The notes under the pieces: model-generated
Databases searched by the model: none
The model's input: only the letters and a program-made list of their open reading frames with translations
What the model was told of the DNA's origin: nothing
From: Fistulifera solaris
Taxonomy: Eukaryota; Bacillariophyta; Bacillariophyceae; Naviculales; Stauroneidaceae
Direction of reading: 5' to 3'
NCBI GenBank assembly: GCA_030295235.1
Contig: AP026150.1
Span: 558,001-622,000 of the forward strand
DNA: 64,000 nucleotides
Made by a program: the position numbers and the translations under genes
In this document: positions 35,310 to 44,644 of the stretch, in pieces
How positions within the stretch are numbered: the stretch's first letter is position 1
Layout: each line of letters opens with the position of its first letter

Positions 35310-35714
35310 CCTTAGGATGAAAATGCATTAAAAAAACGAGAAAACGACCTATTGCTGGAACTGTAGGTCTTGAACGCTCCTTTGCCCTTCCAAGGTAGTT
35401 TATGTATTTGGTTTAGCTTCGTTGACCCCTCGTCGCTTATCGGCTCCCGCCTACCGTTTCCTAATATAATCGATAACCGTTAGTAGGATTGACTTGTCGT
35501 TATCTAGATTGCTGATGGATGAATTGCCTAATGAAATAAGTCTGTTGTCTTTGTAAATTGCAAAATGTTTACTGTAACACGAAGAGTGGACTTGTTTTTT
35601 TGCGACTCAACTCAGTTCCAGTCCCGGTATTTGACAACATTATTGTAGCATAAATCGCATGTTTTTTATTGTCTGTGTTGCTTCCATCACATTATCATAT
35701 CTTCTCTTTACTTA
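35310..35714. other. Intergenic
   Basis: 3' flank of the autophagy receptor and promoter of the next plus-strand gene. Nothing further recognised. Confidence 0.5.
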
Positions 35715-36650
35715 ATGCTGAATCCGGGTTCATCTTCACGAGCATCGGCAATGCGGTTACAGCATCCATTGCAGAAAGTCTCTCAAACGAGTCGAGAGTC
35801 ATGGCAATTGACTCGAGCGTGCTGGAAGTCATCGCCGTCTTCGTCGTTATCAGCGCTGTCATCGGATCGCTTTAAAGCAATCCTCTTGGAACAGGCTCAA
35901 TTGAACAATCGAGTTGCTGCACGAATTCTCTTATTGGAAAAGGAGTGGAGTTTGTTGAAATATCACGGCGCCTCGAAATATTTACAGCAAAAATGGAGCA
36001 GTCGAAGAGCGTTACCTAGTGCTAATCACAGCAATCAACAACCGAATGCCGAACAACGAAGCAATAAAAACAAGGAAGTCCTCACTGAAACGGCACAAAT
36101 AGCATTCATGATTACATCGCGAATGAAACAGCAATTACGGGAGGAATTGGGGTACAACGAAACGCTTTTAAAAGACATGACGCCATTACAGGCAAGTTTG
36201 GTATTGCAAAATCAAATCATTGCTGACAACTATAACGACGAGCTCCCTCAACTTGAGGAAGATTATCATAAACAGCAAGAGCTCAAGAGAAAAGAGGAAG
36301 GGGATCTACGGGTGCGAATAGAGCAACGTGAAGCAGAAGGAAACCAAGTCGAACCTGTAAATGAGTCGCCTCGTTCCACTTACACGGATTCATCCCATTC
36401 AAAGCAAGTACCTCCCCAAACACCCTTCTTACAGCATTCATCCGTCTCCAGTGTCAATCAATCTACAGGAGGCAACAAAGTTATATGGTACGAGGTGATT
36501 CAAACTCAACCTGATGGCGAAGAACAAAAGATGGGACTGTACAAATGTACGGAAGAGGCACAAGAAGGGATCGATGCCTTGCAATACATTGCAGAAAGAC
36601 GGAAAGAGAAGAAAGATGTGAAGTTTTCTATTCGCCCTAGTCTTCGCTGA
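35715..36650 (+). CDS. Hypothetical protein, possibly mitochondrial
   Basis: 311 aa, frame intact. The first 50 residues are rich in Arg, Ser, Gln and Leu with almost no acidic residues, like a mitochondrial presequence. A helical region (residues 50-80 and 110-200) includes EELGYNETLLKDMTPLQASL. The C-terminal ~70 residues look like a compact domain (KVIWYEVIQTQPDGEEQK, then EEAQEGIDALQYIAERRKE). I do not recognise the family. Confidence 0.6.
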   Translation: MLNPGSSSRASAMRLQHPLQKVSQTSRESWQLTRACWKSSPSSSLSALSSDRFKAILLEQAQLNNRVAARILLLEKEWSLLKYHGASKYLQQKWSSRRALPSANHSNQQPNAEQRSNKNKEVLTETAQIAFMITSRMKQQLREELGYNETLLKDMTPLQASLVLQNQIIADNYNDELPQLEEDYHKQQELKRKEEGDLRVRIEQREAEGNQVEPVNESPRSTYTDSSHSKQVPPQTPFLQHSSVSSVNQSTGGNKVIWYEVIQTQPDGEEQKMGLYKCTEEAQEGIDALQYIAERRKEKKDVKFSIRPSLR

Positions 36651-37084
36651 AAACGAACCAGTCCTGATAAAGAGGAATTGGGCGCGTAACGTGTTTTATA
36701 TGCTTGAAAGGTGCATAAAACTAGACAAAATGCGTAAACGCATTTCGGCGAATCTAGAGTGTTTTGGCGAGCTAAGCATAATGATCAAATTTCAACTGAT
36801 AAAAACATGTATAGGTTTGGTCGCTTTACTATACAACAAAAAATTATTATAAAAAGTCGTCACAAGTGAACAGAAAAGAACACGACTGCAGTACGAGCTG
36901 ACGAGGTCAAAGGACGCTTAAAGTCTCGGGATCACACACCTGCCGACTCCGATTCCAACTTCTCCTTCTCGCTTCACCTTATCACATTATCGTAATTATG
37001 CCATGCGATTACAAACCCACAAACACTTTCCCATTTTACTCGCAATGAAAGTGGTGTGCTACTCTTGTTACTTTACATACGTCA
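36651..37084. other. Intergenic upstream of glycosyltransferase copy 1
   Basis: AT-rich spacer and probable promoter of the first glycosyltransferase gene. Not similar by eye to the region upstream of copy 2. Confidence 0.5.
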
Positions 37085-38961
37085 ATGAAACAGGCAACAG
37101 ATAAATTTGATCGCGATGATCCGTGGCATCAAGTGTTGCTGTTAGTCTTTTACGGATCAGTCAGCATGCTCTGGTTCTATTCTATTTCAAGATGGACAAA
37201 CTTAATCAACTCGCTGCAAGTCATCTACAACGATTGGGGCAGGACGCCTCTCGATCCTGTTCCAGGTCAATACGCGGAGGAACCCGTTGTGACGGTTCAA
37301 ATTGCTACCTACAATGAGGGCACCGTCGTTGGAGATTCTATTGCGAGAGCGTGTGCGCTCGATTGGCCCCGAGACAAGCTCTTCATTCAAGTTTGTGACG
37401 ACTCGACCGAGAAAGAGAGTATCGCGATCATCGAGAACTTGATAATGAGCTGGAGAGAAAAAGGTTTTAATGTCGAGCGCTTATTTCGACATGATCGAAT
37501 CGGCTATAAGGCGGGGAATCTTCAGCACAACTTTCAGTTCATCAAAGGAGATTACGTTGCATATCTGGATGCCGATCACATGGTAGAGCCTCAGTTTCTT
37601 CGCCGAACTATTCCTCACTTTTACGACGAGAGCGGAAAGGCAAAGACTCATATTGGGCTCGTACAAACACCCTGGTGCTACTACAACACACATCAGAATC
37701 TTCTCACAGAATGTGGTGAGTTGTCGCGCTCTTTCAACTCCTGGAAGGCTTGATAATAATTCTCACGTTTGATTGTTTCTCATTAGACGCTCTCGGGCTC
37801 GACATTCACCATGTTATTGAACAGGTCGGTCGATGTCGCTCGTATGATCTTTTTGGATTCAATGGCACGGGTGGAGTATGGAATAAACAAGCGGTTGAAG
37901 ACGCGGGTGGGTTTTCATGCGACACAGTCACAGAGGACTTGCTGCTGTCTTACAAGGCCTATCTTGCGGGTTACGTCTTCATGTACATACGTGACGCTCC
38001 CCAGGCTCTCGAAGTCCCAAGTTGCATTCTCGCACATGTACAGCAAAAACAACGGTGGACCAAGGGATGCTTGCAGGTACTGCGGATGCATTACAAAGAG
38101 ATCTTATGTTGCAAACAAACTTCAGTTGCTGTCAAGCTGGAGGCTTTCATGCATCTGAGCGGCCCACTTCAACTGATTGCTGCAGTGACGGCTTTGCTAA
38201 GCTGTCCCTATCTCGTTTTTAATGGAGTAGACTCTATCCTGGTCAAAGTCGTTTCTATCTTTGCTCTGATAGAGCCTTTTGTCGCTGCACTCCACGCCAT
38301 TGTATCGAAAGTCCCAGGCGAAAACGGGCACTACAAACACTGGTCGTCGAAAGTTGCGCGCACTCTGACAATTTTCCCTCATGTTGCCCTCCGATGCGGG
38401 ATGGCTCCATTTGAAGCCAAGGCGGCAGTAGAAGGAGTATTCTCGAACGATGCTACCTTCCACACTACCCCAAAGGAGGGCAGCGATTCCTCAAATTCAA
38501 ATGCAACGAAAGCCAAGAAACTCGCCCGAGCAACAGGAGACGACATTGCCGCTACTGTAGGGCTTGTTTTAGCCATTCTACAGTTCTTCAACATGTTTGA
38601 TCTTGATTTGCGTATGCTGCATTTTCTGACTTTCGATTTTGCTGTTTTTGCGCTGAACATTTTGATGAGCATCGGTCTCTTTATCGTTCCTCTGACGTTT
38701 CTAATTGCAAAGTACCCGTCGGTAGGCCTACGGGCACTCCATTCACTCGCAAAAACACGACATATTGTTCTTACGGTCTCACTGTTTGCATACATAGTCG
38801 GGTACATGACATGCTTTATGTCGGGAGATGAGGTGAGTATGTCAATGTGTTTCGTGCAATGTTCTCTCTTCGCCCAGTCTCATTCAAATTTTTGCAAATA
38901 AATCTAGATTGGTCTCGGATTCGCTGACTCGCAATCCACCAGTAGTATCAGTCGTTATTGA
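37085..38961 (+). CDS. Family 2 glycosyltransferase (CSLA/CSLC-like), stand-alone copy 1
   Basis: Exons 37085-37715, 37787-38832 and 38908-38961; introns 71 and 75 nt; 576 aa, no frame error. One helix near residues 17-34 precedes a cytosolic GT2 domain with all catalytic signatures: CDDSTEKE, DAD in YLDADHMVEP, TED, and Q(Q)KQRW. FGFNGTGGVW is typical of plant CSLA/CSLC and bacterial glucan/mannan synthases. Five helices follow. The last exon encodes only 17 residues (IGLGFADSQSTSSISRY) and a stop. It probably builds a beta-linked polysaccharide backbone from a nucleotide sugar in the Golgi; the sugar cannot be read from sequence. Exon 1 is almost identical to copy 2, exon 2 is not. Confidence 0.88.
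37124..37715 (+). repeat. Near-identical exon-1 block, copy 1
   Basis: 592 nt matching 40517-41108 with three mismatches by my reading, all changing the amino acid (Gln/Glu, Ser/Thr, Ala/Thr). Similarity drops sharply at both edges. Confidence 0.9.
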
Positions 38962-40477
38962 ATTGTGTTAATCTCCTAAGCATGACGTTCGGTTCGTTGG
39001 TAACCGAGCGCTTCACCGCACAACACTCAGGTTATGCCCTCTAGATTCTCCCGACAGATCACAGCGAGCACAGAGAGTGTCCATTAGTTGGGGTTAGTGA
39101 TGATGCGATGACCGACACCCTTCCTGCTAGAGCGTCAGAGAGCGTACGGTATGAGTTAGCTTGACCAAAAAGGTCTCACTCCAGTCAAAATGAAAATATC
39201 TTCTTGAAAGTTGCGCTACGATCTGCGTTGCACAAGCTCTTTCTCCATTCTTAAGCGCTTTACCAGCTGCTTAAAGCCGTTCGATTTTCAATGCGCACGT
39301 TACATCATGTAGAATGTGGAGTGCTTTTACATACTTGGTGTTCCTGCTCTCGGAGAACCGCAGACCTTCTATCTTCTATGCAAGTTATACGGGTTACGGG
39401 TTGCGGATACCGGTACGGTACCAGGTACCGGTACCGTAGACCTAAATCAATACCAGTACCAGAGATAAGAGTCGAAACTGGTGGTTCATAATTACCAGGA
39501 AGTAAGATTTAATGATGTCCCAGTGACAGTGACAGTGCCAGTGACAAACTTCATTCATCGGGTAACAAGGAATTCGAAAATACTTCTAAAATAATGGCCG
39601 TCGTCGTCAATTGTGATTTAATCACGAATCGAATCATCATCATTATCATTGTTATTGACCGGAGCAGCGCGCTGCCTGCGCGCAAGCGCGCTCGTCAACG
39701 CGAATACCAGGTAAATGTTTGAAAAACGGATGGTTTCAATCCCCGGAAAGTTCACAGTTTTCATTCAGAAAGCATTGAGTCTTGAGTGCCGGAGTTCCCA
39801 CTTTCTTGTCGATAGTATCTTGCATTCCGATTGTCTCAACAGATTACAGTTTGAAATAATGTGAAGTGCTAGAGTGAAAACGTGTAAACTAGGGCGTAAG
39901 AAGTCTATACGGAGTCTCATTATGAATTTGGCGTCTGCTTACGCTCCGTCGAATTTATAAACAAAACGAGTTCCCTTGTCACACAATGACACCTTTATTA
40001 TTGCCTTTTGGCATTCCGATGGGCGGGTTCTTGCTACGCAAGACGCTGGTGGCTCCAAGCTATTTCACTGTACAGTTTCTCAGAAATTGTAGTGATGATG
40101 TATCCGGAACAACCCGGAGCAACTCCTTTTGAGTACCTTTTAGGGCGCACTCAAGTACCCACTCGTGACTTAGCTCATATAAGCCCCTTAAACACAACTG
40201 TGAAAACTGTGCAAGTTTTGTAAGATTTACGCTTCGAATTTCGAAACAGTGAGCCTGCAATCTCGATAGCTTCGGAGTGTTTGATGGTAGGGAATAAATG
40301 GGAAGACAAACCAAGAAGAAAGACAAAAGAGGCTGTGCATTAAATAAATCATAACAAATAAATACTCTACCCAAAGGATATAGAAGAGGTGAAAGCGCAT
40401 TCCAACTCCATATCCAGCGCAGCGATCATCATCAGAGTGAAGCGCGATCAGCATTTGTATATAAAATTGAAATCAAA
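38962..40477. other. Intergenic between the two glycosyltransferase genes
   Basis: About 1.5 kb. It holds two copies of TACCAGGTA (39419-39427 and 39705-39713), a local palindrome-rich GGTACC cluster (39409-39440) and a GC-rich alternating stretch (39665-39702). No sulfotransferase remnant is recognisable behind copy 1. Confidence 0.5.
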
Positions 40478-43400
40478 ATGACAAGAGTACCAGACTCATT
40501 CGATCATAGAGATCCCTGGCATCAAGTGTTGCTGTTAGTCTTTTACGGATCAGTCAGCATGCTCTGGTTCTATTCTATTTCAAGATGGACAAACTTAATC
40601 AACTCGCTGCAAGTCATCTACAACGATTGGGGCAGGACGCCTCTCGATCCTGTTCCAGGTGAATACGCGGAGGAACCCGTTGTGACGGTTCAAATTGCTA
40701 CCTACAATGAGGGCACCGTCGTTGGAGATACTATTGCGAGAGCGTGTGCGCTCGATTGGCCCCGAGACAAGCTCTTCATTCAAGTTTGTGACGACTCGAC
40801 CGAGAAAGAGAGTATCGCGATCATCGAGAACTTGATAATGAGCTGGAGAGAAAAAGGTTTTAATGTCGAGCGCTTATTTCGACATGATCGAATCGGCTAT
40901 AAGGCGGGGAATCTTCAGCACAACTTTCAGTTCATCAAAGGAGATTACGTTGCATATCTGGATGCCGATCACATGGTAGAGCCTCAGTTTCTTCGCCGAA
41001 CTATTCCTCACTTTTACGACGAGAGCGGAAAGACAAAGACTCATATTGGGCTCGTACAAACACCCTGGTGCTACTACAACACACATCAGAATCTTCTCAC
41101 AGAATGTGGTATGTCGACGAAATGTTTGTGCTTCTGAATTCAATCGTTTAGAAAGCTTCGATTCGATCTAACATTCTGCTTTTTTTGTAAGATGCGCTCG
41201 GGCTCGACATTCACCACGTTATTGAACAAGTCGGTCGGTGTTGCTCGTATAACATGTTCGGTTTCAATGGTACTGGCGGTGTATGGAGAAAGCAAGCGGT
41301 TGAAGACGCAGGTGGCTTTTCTTGGGATACTGTGACAGAAGACTTGTTGTTATCGTACAAGGCACATCTGGAGGGGTACGAGTTTGTTTACGTGCGAGAT
41401 GCTCCCCAAGCTCTGGAAGTACCCAGTTGCATTCTCGCTCATGTGCAACAGAAACAGCGATGGACCAAAGGGTTCATGCAGGTCCTTAGAATGTACTACA
41501 CCGACATTCTCTTCTCCAAGCAAGCGACCTTTGCAGTCAAGCTGGAGGCGCTTATGCACTTGAGCGGCCCTCTCCAACTTGTTGCTGCTATGACTGCGCT
41601 ACTAGCGTACCCCTACCTCGTTTTCCACAAAATCGATTCCTTTTTGGTCAAGATCGTATCCATCTTGGCTTTGACTGAACCCGTCGCTGCCGCAATCCAC
41701 GCCATCGTATCAAAAATCCCAGGTGAAAACGGGCACTACACGTACTGGCACTCCAAGGTAGCGCGGCTTCTAACAATTCTTCCGTACTTTGCGCTCCGTT
41801 TCGGGATGACTCCTTTTGAGACCAAAGCTATCTTTGAAGGCTTCTTCTCAGACGATGCAACCTTCCACACCACCCCTAAAGAAGGTAGTAACTCCGCAGT
41901 TTCGGCTGTAAAACGCGCCAAGAAAGTAGTGCGAACCGGAGGCGATGACATGGCTGCCGGAGTTGGGCTTTTCCTGGCAATCCATCAATTCATCTACGTC
42001 TTTGCATTCGATATGCACATGCCCTGCCACACTGTATTCGACGTGGTTGTGCGAGCGTTGAATCTTCTCATTTGCATAGGCCTCTTCACTGTATCCATAA
42101 TGTTCTTTCTTTCAAAACACCCATCTTTGGGACAGCGAGCCCTTCACTCGCTAGCCAATACGAGACATGTGTTCCTTTCGGTTGCTCTTCTAGCATACAC
42201 GGTAGGCTACATGACGTGCTTCATGTCCAGCGGCGAGGTAAGTCTTTCTGCAAGTCTCATTCAACTCTTACATTCGATATCTCACAAAATGACATTTGCA
42301 CGTAATTAGATCGATTTTTCAATAACTGAGAAGCACACCATCAATAACACAATGTTTGCAAGTAATAATGATGATGGAATCGTTTCTCCGTCAAAGGCGT
42401 TCGAAGTGATCGACACAATTCGTCCATTGGCATGCCGACCCAAGGTAGCAGCGAAAGCGTTTTCATCTGTGATCGCCCTTGGCCTGCCTCGTACGGGTTC
42501 GACTCTAATGTTCAATTTCCTGACCGAACTCGGAAAGCACTATCCGAACATCGACAACTTGAGCCTGTTCGAGACTTTTGCGCCTGTATCAACGATGCAG
42601 CTTCCCGGTCTGACGCAAATTGTCGACATTCTGAGAAGGAATTGCGACGGGCTGGAGCCTGGCGAAAAGACAATGTTCCAGCAACGATTTGACTTTCAGT
42701 CCGAACAAGAGCTGTACGAGTACCTGCGCAAGGATGGACATCCCGATATCTATGAGCCGCTTATCGCAGCCCATTCCAATAGGTACAAGGATCCGCTGAG
42801 CTGGTTGCATTATGTCGAGAGCGTACCGTCCACCGGAGATTACGGCTACGTGGAGTACAAGGTGTTCGACCACGACATGTTGGAAATCGGCATTAGCTCC
42901 CCCGAGCTGATCGACTCGATGCAATCCCCCAACACAAAGTTCGTCATCAACTACCGCCGCAACCTGCTGGAATCATACGTGTCGCAGAAAATTGCCGAAG
43001 CCAGCGGTAACTGGGTCGGAGCAAAAACGACATCGGATGACGCCATCACGATCAACCGCCAGGAATTCGAAGACTACATCAAAGCCAAGGTAACTTATTT
43101 TCAAGAGATTCGTGAGCATCTAGATGGCAAGAATATCCCGTACTCCGTCTTCGAGTACAACACCCATTTGGGAGCAGAACCTCAGCAACGAGACACGCTT
43201 CGACACTTGCAGAAGCTGCTACGTTTGCGTGTCGATGATACGATCGTCGAAGATATCATGGCCGGACTAAGAAGGAAGAAACAATCGACGGTTCCTGTCA
43301 GGGAGCAGATTCGGAACTGGGACGAAGTCGTGCAGTGGGGACTCGGCAAGGAAAAGGACGAAGATTGGGAAGACTTGTTTGCATCGGTCGATAACAGCAA

Positions 43401-44418
43401 GGCGCTTGTGGCATACCAGCCTCCTACGCAGCTTGCGTGCAAAGTCGGCGCCCCGGCGAAACCCATGTCGTCTGTGATCGCCCTTGGCCTGCCTCGTACG
43501 GGTTCGACTTTAATGTTCAATTTCCTGACCGAACTCGGAAAGCACTATCCGAACATCGACAACTTGAGCCTGTTCGAGACTTTTGCGCCTGTATCAACGA
43601 TGCAGCTTCCCGGTCTGACGCAAATTGTCGACATTCTGAGAAGGAATTGCGACGGGCTGGAGCCTGGCGAAAAGACAATGTTCCAGCAACGATTTGACTT
43701 TCAGTCCGAACAAGAGCTGTACGAGTACCTGCGCAAGGATGGACATCCCGATATCTATGAGCCGCTTATCGCAGCCCATTCCAATAGGTACAAGGATCCG
43801 CTGAGCTGGTTGCATTATGTCGAGAGCGTACCGTCCACCGGAGATTACGGCTACGTGGAGTACAAGGTGTTCGACCACGACATGTTGGAAATCGGCATTA
43901 GCTCCCCCGAGCTGATCGACTCGATGCAATCCCCCAACACAAAGTTCGTCATCAACTACCGCCGCAACCTGCTGGAATCATACGTGTCGCAGAAAATTGC
44001 CGAAGCCAGCGGTAACTGGGTCGGAGCAAAAACGACATCGGATGACGCCATCACGATCAACCGCCAGGAATTCGAAGACTACATCAAAGCCAAGGTAACT
44101 TATTTTCAAGAGATTCGTGAGCATCTAGATGGCAAGAATATCCCGTACTCCGTCTTCGAGTACAACACCCATTTGGGAGCAGAACCTCAGCAACGAGACA
44201 CGCTTCGACACTTGCAGAAGCTGCTACGTTTGCGTGTCGATGATACGATCGTCGAAGATATCATGGCCGGACTAAGAAGGAAGAAACAATCGACGGTTCC
44301 TGTCAGGGAGCAGATTCGGAACTGGGACGAAGTCGTGCAGTGGGGACTCGGCAAGGAAAAGGACGAAGATTGGGAAGATCTTTTTCCTGGCGCTTCGCAG
44401 TCTGTGTCGTTTAGATGA
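40478..44418 (+). CDS. Glycosyltransferase-sulfotransferase-sulfotransferase fusion protein
   Basis: Exons 40478-41108, 41192-42237 and 42310-44418; 1,261 aa, all junctions in frame. Residues 1-559 are a CSLA/CSLC-like GT2 enzyme: helix near 17-34, CDD at 104-106, DAD at 162-164, TED at 259-261, QKQRW at 297-301, then five helices. The second intron (GAG|GTAAGT...TTAG|ATC, phase 0) sits exactly where copy 1 has its last intron. Exon 3 continues into two sulfotransferase domains, about 612-917 and 947-1252. Each has a PAPS 5'-phosphosulfate loop (GLPRTGST at 617-624 and 952-959) and a 3'-phosphate motif (NYRRNLLESYVSQ), closest in style to Stf0/NodH carbohydrate sulfotransferases. Likely makes a polysaccharide and sulfates it. 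If unspliced, exon 3 could be a separate gene starting at 42352, only 42 nt downstream. Confidence 0.8.
40517..41108 (+). repeat. Near-identical exon-1 block, copy 2
   Basis: Partner of 37124-37715. The block ends at the last base of exon 1; the following introns are unrelated by eye and the second exons are clearly diverged. Confidence 0.9.
42466..43373 (+). repeat. Sulfotransferase tandem repeat, unit 1
   Basis: 908 nt repeated at 43471-44378 with an offset of 1,005 nt (335 codons). I find a single, synonymous mismatch (CTC/CTT context in GSTLM). Confidence 0.92.
43471..44378 (+). repeat. Sulfotransferase tandem repeat, unit 2
   Basis: Second unit. The 97-nt linker between units and the sequences outside them differ, which argues against a simple assembly duplication. 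Confidence 0.92.
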
Positions 44419-44644
44419 AACAGGAATATTATAATGTATAAACTCATGACGCTTTTAGCCCGATCGAAAGATTCCGCTAGATTGTTTTGCCAATTCAATA
44501 GATTCTTTTTAATCAGTAATCTATTCCTCTCTGGACGCTTTTAGTTGCTGCCGTTTGACAGTTCGCTGAAACGCAAGAATTTATCACGCCAATGAGAGTT
44601 GAGGTCAACAAGACGCGGCAAACGATAATCGTCATATGTGCTAC

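Noticed and set aside
43182-43929. Minus-strand ORFs inside the sulfotransferase units
   Set aside because: They appear identically in both units because the DNA is repeated, and they show no protein-like features; they are shadows.
42466-44378. Tandem sulfotransferase repeat as an assembly artefact
   Set aside because: The linker between the units and both outer flanks are distinct, so a simple collapsed or duplicated read is unlikely. Long reads would settle it.
42352-44418. Exon 3 as an independent double sulfotransferase gene
   Set aside because: Only 42 nt would separate it from the glycosyltransferase stop. The phase-0 intron is conserved in the paralogue and the reading frame continues, so fusion is preferred, though not proven.
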